Assembly (NCBI GenBank): GCA_037903355.1
Contig: JBAJFE010000023.1
Span: 1,302,001 to 1,366,000, forward strand
Length of the DNA stretch: 64,000 nt
Reading direction: 5' to 3'
DNA from: Trichuris trichiura
Taxonomy: Eukaryota; Nematoda; Enoplea; Trichinellida; Trichuridae
Shown: positions 33,514 through 45,700 of the stretch, one piece after another
Position numbering within the stretch: the stretch's first letter is position 1
Layout of the letters: the number at the start of each line of letters is the position of its first letter
The notes under the pieces: model-generated
Told to the model about the DNA's origin: nothing
The model's input: the letters and a program-made list of their open reading frames with translations, nothing else
Database searches by the model: none
Translations under genes and position numbers: made by a program

Positions 33514-36500
33514 CTACCATACGGAGCATTTTCTTCTATCCGAAGGCAGCGGATTCATTTGGCTACCCGGCTTACAATTGAATGTCTTAGCAAACTCGTC
33601 TAAATTCGACAAGACGCCAATGACTCGAAACATTTCAGGACTGTGAGGATCTGTGAGCACTTGCTGAAGCGAAGCTGCTGGTTTCTTGTGGCCGCACCAA
33701 AACTGCAAAAGCTATACGCTATCAAAAGCTGTTAATGGGACATCGCTTGCGTAAACAATCCCCCTGCACCCTCTTGCCTACATTCCCAACGGGATACAAT
33801 GGAGAGAAGCTTACGTTGGCGTAGCTTAGGAAAAAAATTTGGTCGTTCGTCATGTTCACCAAGCCGGGCAATCTCGGCTCTTCTTTACCATTGTTCATTA
33901 TGTAATTTTTGTAAGCCTACAGCAGCATAAGCAACCTCGTAAAATGAATCTTCTAACAAGGAAACCACTTGCCAGATAAGCTTCCTTGACTCCTGCATTG
34001 TCCGCTATGTTTTCACCTTGCGTAAGGCGACCGTTCACCTAGGCAAACGTCAATAATTATTCTATTTCAATGGGATATTCGATGTAGGCCAACTTTGATG
34101 TTTATGTCGGGAACTGTATAGTTGTTGTATTGCTCGATAATGCAAGTAGTTCTTTCGCGGAAGCGTTCAAATGCTGTTGGTGTCCACCAGTCCTTCAAGT
34201 TTCCATTCTTATCATACTGACTACCTGAAGACATTAATGGCTATGCGACATTTTCCTTTTAAGGCTAGCTCTACCTTGGTCGTCGAAACCATGGGTTATC
34301 TCGTGGCCAATAACCGCTCCGATCGACCCATAATTAATAGCTCTACAAAATAAACAACACTTGCTATTACGTTGCAGCTTTGCTCGCCGTTACTACTTCA
34401 AGTATTCTCCATTGAAGAAAGGAGGCTGCAAAATCCCGGCGGGAAAAGCTACAACAAGCATGATTACTCTAATGAGCGTTTATAGGCGAAGTACCATCGT
34501 ACTGATAACATTTTTTTCCGGTGAGTAAAAAGCATTTACAATGGCCGGACTTGTATCGAAACGATTGCGATTGAAGGGCTTCAACAGTTCGAGCATCTCC
34601 CTTTGGTTTAACCAATTGCTTGCCTTGCGACTCACTTCGAAATAGGTGTCATTGTCGTACAGGAGCAACTGAAAAGAGGTGAAGTTCAAGAAAATCAATT
34701 CGAGCGGGAATTTAAATAAATAAAAATATGAAACCCACTCCTTCGTAGTACTTGTCCAGCAATGTTTTGTTGTTTATAAACTCCGGATATCCTATGTGAT
34801 TGATCATTTCTTGAGCCTAAAAAAGTTGGGATATGCAAATTGGCGGAAAAATCTCAGCTCGCCCAACAAGCACAATTTTCATTAGGATGTATTAGGTAAA
34901 AAAGAAGAAAGAAGTTTGGAAATCGTACTTTTTCTATGGCGATACTTTTCGTCTCGTCGTCCATCCAGTCCAATTTTTTAACCAGTTCAGTGAACGCCAG
35001 CCTAATGTGGTCGATTAACGCAACAGCCTCTTCTTTGTCCTTCTGGTTGAAATGGCTTTCAACGTACAAGGCACCCGTGGCCATTTCCATCCAGCCAACC
35101 ACGGCGGGAACGCAAGTTTTCCACCGAGCTGGTCTCGACTGTCGACCAACCATTACAAGGACGAAATCTTGGAATGCAATGTCGTAGCGCTCGTCTAGCA
35201 TGCTAGCCCATGCTTTGGTCAATCGCCAGAGTAAGTAGTTGACCAAAACTCTTAAAAATCGACAACTTTACGGAGTAACAATGACGGTCCAGTAAGTCTT
35301 GCTTCGCGAAGCGGAAGTGAAGTAAGCAAGGCGCGAGTTTTTTGCAAAAACGGTACGACAGCATTTGCAAAGAATATCAAGAGCAATTTCAAGTTTAAAA
35401 ATTTAAACTTCAAACAATCCTGCCACCTGCTGGACAAGAAGATTAGCAAAACAACATCAGAACTTCACACTTTCAAATGCCTAAGCCTAAGCCTAAGCCT
35501 GGGACTCTTAGGACAAAGCTAACACCGCAAGCTGTATTGCTAGGCAAATAACGGTATTAATAATGGATCTTTCCTGTTAGAGGTAACTACAGTTTGGTCA
35601 ACAAGTAAAAGCTGTGTTAAGCCTAAACCTAAACTAAACCGTAGGGCTTAGCTGGGTCCTTTCCTATTATTTGCGCCTCAGGTCAGTGCTGTCTATCTGT
35701 TCAATTAGAGCTATCAACGTTTCTTCCACTCTCTGGTATTTTTGAAGCGTAAAACTGCCTGATTACTAAGTATACCGTGGCGCGAAATAATGGAAAACGC
35801 CTACGCGCTTGAGATGGCGTTTAGAATATTAAAAACGCCTCACGGGGCAGTGGTCGAACGAATAATAAGAAATACTTCGTAAGCCTAAGCCTTAGCCTAG
35901 TCCTGAGCTTATTAGAACAAAAGCTCGAATCCGGTATGCGGTGTCGATGCGGCTGGAGAAGAACGGGAAAGGTCCCAAAAAATTTCTCATGACGAAATGA
36001 AACTAATACACCACTCCATTATAAGGAGCCTATTTTTCAGTAACCCATTTTCAGCGCTGTTTTAAAATGTCGAAAAGTGGTTTCAGCACAACTGGGGAAG
36101 GCCATTTCTTTTCTACGAAATTTAAAGAATAAATACATTCCAGGCTGCTTTGTAATGCAGAATAGGGCCCACACAACCTGCAAGTTAGCACGGCTGGGAA
36201 TAGGTCGAAATCCCGAATCGTATTCAAGCGTGAGATTGCTAAAAAGCAATTTTCGGGATTACAATCCCGAGACTTGATCGGTTAGGATTTTAAAATTCGG
36301 GATTTTGTCTCAGCACCGCCCATTCTCGCGCATCTTGAAAAATGAATGCAAAAGCGCTCAAAAACAATGCGGATGCTCAAGGAACAAGTTGGATAAGAGC
36401 GAATTTTTAACTTTAAAATCAAGCGCATCCTTTACCTTTTGTCAGTTTCCAACAGTAGCTTATTGATATGAGCTATGTATACTGGGTCGGTAACAATAAG

Positions 36501-39500
36501 ATTCATGTCGTCGTCAATTATTTCCATCACATCCCGTGGCATGACGAGCTCGAAAAACCGGTCCCATTTGATCTATAATTCACAAGCAACGTCGGCCATT
36601 TTAAAATAGCTTTTCCGTAGTACGACGAGAATTTTAAGATATGCAAATTAGGGCAAAACAGATTGGGCTAATGTTGAGGATAAACTAAAGCAAGGATTAC
36701 TTACGGCGGTCATTTCTTCCTTCAGTTGGCGTAAAGTCCATCGATTATACAAAAGGCTATGATTGCGACGCTGGTCGTCGGGACTAGTTATGGCGGCATA
36801 GGTCTTTTCAAAATTCAAAATTTCGCCAACTTCAGCCTCCATATCTTTTGTGTACGTCATGCCCATATCGGTGGCAATAAGTTCAACGATGCGTTGAAAA
36901 TAACGCTTATAGGCTGTCATTTGGCTACTATAAAGGGTGTCGTTCAAATAGTATTCGCGAGTGGAGGGACCAAGTCCAAGGGAGCCTTGATGAATCTGCA
37001 ACGACGGAAAGTTCAACCGCCATAAGTAATCGGTGGAAAATGCCGCTGAAGCAATTTTGCAGGAAAATATGAGCACATGTACGCACGCTATGTTAATCTT
37101 GCTTTGTGACTGTTCGAAGAAATGAACTGATGATTTTTGAATTAACTAAAGACAAATCAATAAGGGATCCAAAAATGGTACACAAAGCACAATAATGCTT
37201 TTGCTCTGCTTGGCGGTAATCATGCATCAAAGCCGAAATGTTAACCCGCTATTTTTTCGGCATTGAAACTTTGGACGACTAACAAAGCAGTACCGTCAAA
37301 ATGTTTCGCGTCGTATTTTTTGCATCGGCGTAGACGTACATGCTGACAAATACGTCCAAACTGTAGTAACCGCGCATCTTGCCAATAATCTCCGTCAGAT
37401 CGACGTCCATCTGTTGCCAACTTGTTTCCAAAATAGGCCAACCCCCGAGAGACTTCAGTACCTTTATTATCTTCTCACTCTTCAGGGCGTTGATTGCAGC
37501 TGAAATGCGCATCAATCAAAACTGGAAAAATACCCTTAAACAGAAGTTGCGAAAAGACGCTCTCCAAAAACAAAATTGACTCAGTTGAAGTTGTGTGGCC
37601 ATAAAGAGATGCAAAACTGGAAGTCTGTGAATGAGTCACCACTTAAGAATAAGCTTTAATATTTTTCAATTATTCGAATGCCTTATTGAAAAGTCGTCAG
37701 GACTTACTCTGGGCTGAAACAATTTTAAAAAGTTTTTACAAATGCGTTTTTGAGCTGCACACTAACATTTGAGGAGCAGCTGCTCAAACGCCGGTTTTGA
37801 CGCCTCATTTCGCTTATCGTTCAGGAAGTTTGACAACTTATACTTGAAAAGCAATGGCGGTTTCAACATCTTCTTTAAAGTAGATGCGCATTTGTAACTC
37901 GTACAATCTATCCGCAACGATATGCTGGAAGTTACTGATGCCTTTTTAAAAAATGCCGATGAATCGAAGAACTTTTTCAATAACTGCACGACTTTATCCT
38001 AGCCGTAGTGTCGCAGACATAATCATATATGCTTACTGACATTCATGCAGCTTCTGTACATCGTTTTAGCCATCGATATTGCCACCGAGTTAGTATGACC
38101 ATTTTTGTCCAGCAAATCTGAAATGATCAGACGGTCATACAAGAAATATTTTTCAAAAAGTAAATTATTTTAGAGGCACCTACACGACCTACAAACAGCG
38201 CTTTAACGGAATTTAAATCTTCACGTGCCTAAGCCGCTTAAATCTATAATGTCTGCCTTCATAGGAGCAACGTGATCTGCTTTGTTAACAGTTACGCGAG
38301 AAATGTTTGTCTGCTTCAACATTGAGACGCTGTGAAATCTCTGCAGTTACTCGCAGTTGCAAAGCACTAAAAATCGTACACGTTTTTGCTTTTCCCCTAA
38401 GAGGTTTCGGGCTAACGAGTATGCAATAATGACTAACATTTGGCTAATTGTTCTGGTTTAGATTTTTGAGGCCTTTGAGAATTTTACCTTTTAGAATTTT
38501 GACCGTTCAGCAAAATAAGCATTACTGCAGATAAAAGCACAGTGTTCGGAATACGTAACTCACTTTTCAACTGCCGACGAACGCGGTCACGAACCAATGC
38601 GAAAGTTCCGTAGCCGGACATGTCTTCCGGAATAAAAAAATGCTTATTCCATTGACCACAAGCGTAATCGTAAAAATTCTCGCACGGATCCTGCGTTGAA
38701 TCGATCGCCATCAGCAGGTTAGACGCTTAAAGCATTATTTCCATTCTTGGCAGCCAACTGATGTTGAAACGATACCTGCTTCAACGCATCCTTTGGTCGT
38801 ACAAACTGAAGGAGTGTCATTAACGATGGTGGCAGTCGGGCAGCTAATTACATCGCGGTCTACAAACAAAAAAATGATCAACAAGCATTGACAACTAATA
38901 ATATTAAAAACGCGTATTAATACTTGTATGCTTTTAAACAGGAAAGTTATCAGCATCCTACCAAGCCCTGATTCGCTTAATTCCAACAGTTGTGCGTATG
39001 TCTGTTTTTGGCATATGCAAAGTAGCAGACATAAGCAAGTCAGCCGAAGTGAGGCCATAAAACTAGTCGACTAGCTTAGAATAACAATAAAAACAATAAC
39101 AACAATGTTAGTGTGAGGGAAAGTCGTTCACCAACCGAGAATAATCGAAATGCCGTTTAAGGCAACAATAAACGAATGCTCAGTTGAACGAGAAGAAGAA
39201 GACTGCAAGGGCTTAAGCGACTGAAGCGAAAGCGCAGAAGCGCAATGATAATATGCAAATGAGTAAGTAGAAAAATAAACGTTTCAAAGTTGAACACGGA
39301 CGAAATGACGGGCAGAGCAAAGGTTTCGCAATGCAATTCTTCCGCCTGTCTGTGAGTAGCCTATTGGCAAGGCGGGATTTAATGAGCAATTTATCTTAGC
39401 AAGTCACCATCATGTCATTTGTTCTTAAGTTGCCAACCCTTCGTTGTTGGGCTGTCAAAATAAATTCTTTGTTTGAGAAGCCTTCCAACGTTGATTGTCG

Positions 39501-42500
39501 CGAAAAATCCTTAGCAAGCGGAACTGGTTTTTCGCTACCGCGATTCCATTCTCCAACGTTAGCTCAATTTAAAGAGTGACACGTGCAACTGCAAAAAAAC
39601 ATAAGGGTGACGTAGGCAACGCGGAAACTAAGATTTATGCGCTTCCGTTTTCCCGCTCGAATGGCGGGGAAGTGTTGACAACAAATCCGTCGAAAATTGC
39701 AACGTTTTACAACTTATTTAAAGTGGTGAAACGCCTACCCATGACAACAGGAGTGAATAATGAGCGGAAAACTAGCAACGAACATCTTTCGTTGAAACGA
39801 ATGGACCGATATAAGCTTGACCAATAATAAAAGCGAATCCGGAGCGGAAGGACATTGTTCACTTTACGCCAGCGAACGGAATACCGCTAACAAGCACTGT
39901 CTGGGAAAGGAATTGAAAAACATAAATTTGCATATAAATAGGTACTACAAATTTGGCAAGTCAGTGAAAGATTGTTGTTTCCCAACTTTGTACTTTCTCA
40001 GTTAATGTTGAATTGAAATTGAGGCAGGATAAGTTAGGCCATTGCAGATCAAAATGTCCACTTCGGAGATGTAATGTTCGAAAGTAATGCAAAATAAGTT
40101 GGCTTTATAGACGCCATTACAGTAAGCTTTAAACAGTTGCGAGTAACTCACCTAATCGACTTGAACTGGGTTAGTTCGAGAAAAAGGTCCGCATTGCCAA
40201 AATCTCTGAGTTTAGTTTGACTTAAATATGCAAAATACCAAACTCCACTTCCAAAGCAGTTCGAGCCAATTAAGGATGGAAGAGAGAGAATATCATCTCG
40301 CGACAGCCAAAGTTGAAAAGGCGTTCCGTAGGCGAAAGCGCTTAGAAGGAAGGGTTGTGCAGTTTCAGCAAAATTTCTCGTCTATCGCTAGCAGTAATAG
40401 ACTTGGTCAAATTTAAAGCCGCGAAGACAAACTGGCTAAAATGGTTGGCCAAAGGCTGACGGACGAAATGCGCAAGGGCAAGTCGAAGCATTGCGCTTTG
40501 GAAGAATTGTTTAGAAAGTTCGACCTGTTTTCCTTTGGCAACGAAGCGGCCAAACTTGGTGGCTCATTGCAAGCAAGCTTGGCCATAAAAGGTTGTCGCG
40601 TAGAGCACGCACCTAATTTTCAATTCAAAGGTTGGCCTTGCATGCTCGCCAGCGCGCGCGCGCCTTTGATGCCTGACCCTCTTCGGTGACACGAAAAAGA
40701 ATTGATCGCAGTCTCGGATGGCTAAAGCCACGCACTTGATTAGCTTGGGAAGCTTTTTCCATTAAAGGCTGATTAATCACGCTAAGCGGATGATAACACG
40801 AAACTTATGCATATAATTATCGCAGAATGCGAACTTTTGAATACAATCTGGAAAAAGAATCGATCTGCCCACCAAACTTGGTAATAAGTGGACTATTGCG
40901 GAGAAAGGTCTACCCGAAACTTAACTCGCTCATATTATCATGTCAGTTATTAGTACTATCAAAATCGAAGCTACTCCTTGCATAGCACGAGCAAGCAGCA
41001 AAGGTGCTTGAACTTCATGTGACCCTGAATAGGCGCCTAAGGGTAGGCTCTACAGCTTCCCGAAGCTATTTCGCCATTAGGGCTAGAAAGGTAAGCAACG
41101 CCTTTGAAAATTTTACGAAAAGATCGATTGACGCGCCGCCAACCAATGGAAACTAATTCGAAGTTCCAATTTTCGTCTCCTCTTCAGCCATAGGCCTTGG
41201 ATGGACTTTTTAAAAATTCGCTTGACTGCGGCGGCGCGCGCTACGAATGCATAATTCAAAGCCGTAGACGATGAACCGTTGTCACGACGGCAGTGGGTCT
41301 CGCAAGACCATGACGCGTTTGGTTTTTGTCCGAGCTCGAAGGGACGGAACGGCAAAACGAAAAAGGAACCCGTACATTTCTGGTTGTAATTAATTGCTAT
41401 CGATTGCTTGCCGTCGGATGGTTAATTAAGGACTGCTTTGCGGAACGTCGAAACTTCGAGGGAGGGCTTTGTTGTCGGCAGCAGCGAATGGGTCGCATTC
41501 TTTTAAAACAATATCACGCGGCGCTATACCCCAAACTAGCTATTAGAATGAAGACGACGGCTTATCCTTTTCCAATTTCTAGCGAGAAAATGTTCAGCAC
41601 AGTTGAGGATGAATAGAAATGCGTCCAGTCTCAAATCGATCCAATCGGTTGGCGGCAAAAGCAAGTATCGAAATAAGTTCGACCCGTTGACCCCGTCGCT
41701 TGACTTGCAACTAGCCCCGGTATGCGAGCTGACGCGCGCGCACGTTAATAGGGAGACAAAAATCCGACCAATATACTCCTCGAAATAGGTGATCCTTATT
41801 AAGAAAAAGCAGGCGAAAGAAGGAGAACATGATAGGCGCATCCCCTCCTGTCTCTTTTTTTGTCTGTATCCTACCTCGAAGGGTTCCATTGGTTAGTACG
41901 ACGAGCAGCAGGGCAACCAAGAAGAACAGCATGGTAAATAGGACAAAAATGAGGCACTTTTCCAGCCTGGTTCTAGTCGACCACCACGAGTCAGCTTTGA
42001 CAGCAAATGTCACCGTTGGAGACGTAGCCAAAGTATCGCAAGGTATGCTGGACGAACCGGTCAGCAGGTCAAAGGGCACCACAACACTTGGTGCACTGTT
42101 ATCGCTTTGGCGCCTCTCGTCAACCAAGAAAACGCAACTGTCGTCACTAACGTTTTCTTCGTTATTTGGTAACATTGTATTGTTGCGAGGGGATGCCGGC
42201 GTAACGGTCAAGCCAAGACCTACTTTCTTGGCCTCAGCTAAAGAATTGGTCGCCGTTGCCGCGAGCGCCCTCACTGTCGGCATGGCGACGAACGGACAAT
42301 TCAGCAGCGGCGGCAGCAGTTCGTCGGTTCCACTGGTTGTCGCTAAGCTGAGATGAATTATTATTATGAGGAGATGATGCCTTCTTGACAATACTGTTGG
42401 TCGGCAAAAGCGTGTGGATAATTGAATGGATTGCTTCCGGATTTGTCCACTTGCTCGATCGGTCCCTCTACAGCGTCACTTTGATGAGACGACGTTGTTG

Positions 42501-42716
42501 CCAATGTTGATCATATCGGCAATGACAATTTCAATGATTGCAAGTAATCGTACGTGCTTTCCTCAAATGCTACGAGCGAATGGGCGGGCAGCTGCTTGCA
42601 ACTACTGCCTCAGCAACAATGATGAAGAAGGAGAAGAAGAGGACGAAGATGGTGAACTATTCGGCAGTGTTTGACCGGAGACCGCAAAATTGACAAAACT
42701 GTCATCGTTGTCCAAC
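33514..42716 (-). CDS. M13 metallopeptidase, neprilysin / endothelin-converting-enzyme type
   Basis: A type II membrane zinc endopeptidase that cleaves extracellular peptides. Minus-strand exons: 42606-42716, 42395-42478, 41875-42347, 38776-38859, 38564-38725, 38037-38117, 37294-37499, 36705-36995, 36436-36572, 34929-35250, 34739-34816, 34503-34668, 34397-34448, 34275-34342, 34094-34224, 33973-34038, 33815-33916, 33514-33702. Summed lengths keep one open frame of 933 residues. The third exon ends with a membrane helix after RTRLEK ([20 protein letters not shown]). Then come the Cys-rich start ([21 protein letters not shown]), NAFYSPEKN, the zinc site [12 protein letters not shown], the third ligand in GENIADNAG, and the C-terminal CSVW. 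All catalytic residues are present, so it should be active. The first two exons (Ser-rich cytosolic tail) are less certain and the initiator ATG was not found; it lies upstream. The tail is much longer than in ECE. The 33973 exon uses a GC donor. Confidence 0.9.
33916..33972 (-). other. GC-AG intron in the M13 gene
   Basis: Between exon 33973-34038 and exon 33815-33916 the donor is CTG|GCAAGT. Only this join keeps the conserved KEAYLAYKNY reading; the nearby GT would shift the frame. Intron bases are 33917-33972 (56 nt). Confidence 0.75.
35476..35500. repeat. Interstitial nematode-type telomere repeat
   Basis: CCTAAGCCTAAGCCTAAGCC inside an M13-gene intron is three to four units of the complement of TTAGGC. 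Shorter degenerate runs occur at 35611-35640 and 35880-35900 in the same intron. Confidence 0.8.
38860..41874. other. Large intron of the M13 gene
   Basis: A 3-kb intron separating the membrane-anchor exon from the ectodomain exons. It contains plus-strand open frames at 39576-39827 and 40228-40689. The latter pair share one frame of about 150 codons with a single internal stop near 40415, without a recognisable domain. A nested decayed gene or element is possible. Confidence 0.4.
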
Positions 42717-45700
42717 CTGAAATTCGTTAGTCCATATGGAGATTAGAAAAATTTACTGACAACCCAAAGAAAGCGGACCTTCTGCTCAGGGTGGCAACAA
42801 TACAAGCAATCTGACCAAATATACAGATGCGGATATAGTAGGCGCAAAGAGGCAGACAGAGAGAGAGTGAGAGAGAGCAAAGGGTTGCTCATTCAGCTAT
42901 GCTTCAAGCATCGATGCTTCTTTGGTTGCACTTTTCTTCGCTTGGATATGTTTTGTTTGCTGTAGAGAAGCAGCTTCTTTTCATATGCACAACTTATTGC
43001 CTAACAGGTTCAATCAATCGTTCCGTCTCGATCCACCAAATCGATTTGACAAAACTTGCCTTCCTTCGCGATGAAGACGACAACGTTCGCATAGGATAAC
43101 CAAGCGGCAATAACGACGACAGATAAATAGAGATACCATGTTTGATTAGAGGCTGCAAAGCTATGGTAGACTATACAAGGTTGAAAGGAATAAGATGATG
43201 TTGATTTTTTTCGCTTATCCCCTTGGACATGCGCTCATGTTCGCGCCAGCGCTTGGTACTGCTCAAGCCTGGGGCGGCTGCTGTCAGAATTGGCTGCCAA
43301 ATGGGTCTTGCGGAGAAAAAAGACTCAACAACTTCAACTGCCCTTAGGCTGACCGGAAGAAACGGCAATTCTCTTTTCCACTCGTCCTTTCCGTACGGCT
43401 GACAAGTTCTTCTTCTTCTTCTTTTCCACCCAATGGTCACTGACAACGAGTTTGCCTACCTTCCGCTAGTTCCGGTCGGTTTTGTTCCAATCCGGCTGGA
43501 ACATACACTTGACGAGTGTGTTAATTCAATTAATTCTTTTGGGCCCACTAAAAATTGTTGGCAATTTACAATGGACGAAGGCCCATCGGCCAACTAACAT
43601 ATTCGAACGGCAAATTGATCGAAACTATTCGGACACTCTTCTTTCCAACATTCGGACTTCGTCTGCCGTGCTGAACGATCTTTTCGCACTGTTTATTCAG
43701 GCGGATCAATGCTGCGAGCTCACTCTTTCTCTCTCTCACTCTCTGCAGCCGTTGTCGCGGACGGCAGCGGAGGGGTCCACTTGTGATGGAACTGCCCTCA
43801 GTCCATGTAAAATCTTTTGCGCCGAATTCTCTGCTTGACGTGACGTCACGCGATAAAGACTGAGCACAGATTACTTTAAAAAAAATTTGCATAGGCTACC
43901 CTGCTAGCCCTAAGCGTATGCTAATATATCTTTTTGACTGTTTACCAAAATGACCGCTTAACCGGCCGCTCAAGGAGTAATGATTCGCTGAAAAACTCGT
44001 AAGGGACGCGGCTTTACGCGTCAGAGCCTATCCCGCAGGGGGTAACGTTCCATTTCGGGAAATTGTTAAAGGGCTTACAAAAAAAGACGACGCAACATCC
44101 CGAGATGAGACGTTGAAAGAAAAGCCACCCGCCTAAGAAGGAGATAGGAAAAAAGTGGTACATTACTACGCCGTAAAAGCTTGTTGCCTACGAATTTTTG
44201 CATTTACGCGTACAAGTTTGCCGTCGGCCCAAACTGGCCAATGGAAACGACTTACAAGGCGTAAACGTGTCGCTTACCTTGCAGGGTCGAAGGTCCAACC
44301 GGCATTGCTTGAACGTCTTTGTCTCATGGCAGTCGTGTTGGCTATTCAAAGTGGAGAATAGGTTGCTGCGCTCGCCGCTTCTTCTCTTATCATGCAATTT
44401 CCATATCTCATCAAGTTCGTTTGCTTTTCCGACGCCGACTTGCACGCGAGAAATGACGATTTTATGAATATGCGATTAGACGGTCTACTTTGCCGATGAA
44501 AACGGCCAACCAACGCTGCCAACTTTAAATGGCTCCAATCGACGGAATAACGCTTGGTGCGGTGTCACCGTTTTGCAATGTGTTGACGATCTGCTTTCCT
44601 TGAAAATTGAAGGTTGCCAACGGAAGTTGGCGCGCCCTATTCGGCGACGGACGATCCAATAGAATTCGTTCGAAAGGTTGGGCGCTACTTAGAAATGGAC
44701 GATAGGGAACAACGCGTCCTTCGTTCGTCCGTAGCGCGTTTGGCACTTTCGGCGTTGTCTCGATACCTACCTTGTACGGCCTATTTAAAGCTGAACCGCG
44801 CAGGTTTGGATTGCTGGACTGTTGTCCAAGCAATGACGTGGCGACAGAGTAAGTTTGCCATCGTGACGATGCCTGATTGAAAATTCTACCAAGACATGGC
44901 ATTTAGCTAGGCGCTGCATCACCTATAAGCGCGAGCACAAGCAAGTGCTCAACGAAAAGCGAACATGAAAGCATGCATGTCATGTCTTCGATCCTTCGCC
45001 TAAGTGTACAGAATCCTGCAAGCTGAATCGGAACAGCGGCTGCAGTTTATTCCAATAATTTCAATTCGCTTAACGTAGCCGCGTATATAGCTGCCGGAAG
45101 TACACTGTTACCAAGTTCCCTTCATGCCGAACTTTTCTTTCCTTTTTTTTTTACAAAAAAGGGAAGGTTAATTTTTCAAGCGCGAAATGTAGCCTTTTCG
45201 CTCTCCAAAGCTGAACAGCCTGTCGTACGAATTTCGAATGGACGAAAATACCGTCCCTCAACGCCTTTGAATGGTGGCACCGGAGAAAGTGGAAAAAAAA
45301 CGATTCTACAACCGAGAACGGCAAAAGTCGTAGGCTGAATTCCGTCGATACAACTGCGCTGTTTTCGGTTTGACAATCGACGATGCGAGCAAGTTAGCAA
45401 AGCAAACCTGCGTAACATTTTCTTGTTTGCTTTGCAGTTAAAGAGGCGACGGACAAGTTGCGCTCTAAAGTTGACATCATTGCCGGTAGAGCGAAACGTC
45501 GATTAGCCTACGGATGCTCGTTACGCCAGTGCAGCTGTTTAAGGTATTCTTGGATGTTCAATAAAAAAGACAACATCGCGCGTACAAAAAAGAATTACTC
45601 GGCTTAAGGCAGCCTTATTTCATCTGATTTGGAAAGGAGGAGCCAACTATTGTAGAAAAAGGTGGATGGGATTGCTAAGAATAGTAACGACGCCAATGCG

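Noticed and set aside
41829..42356. 175-codon plus-strand frame
   Set aside because: Antisense to the membrane-anchor exon of the M13 gene, whose frame, helix and splice sites fit the family.
42367..42391. Extension of the M13 third exon upstream to 42391 as the protein start
   Set aside because: There is no ATG there (the codon is TTG) and the stretch lies in a 47-nt GT-AG intron that joins two in-phase exons.
44525..44902. 125-codon minus-strand frame
   Set aside because: Reasonable composition but no domain, no signal peptide, and an equally long plus-strand frame overlaps it.
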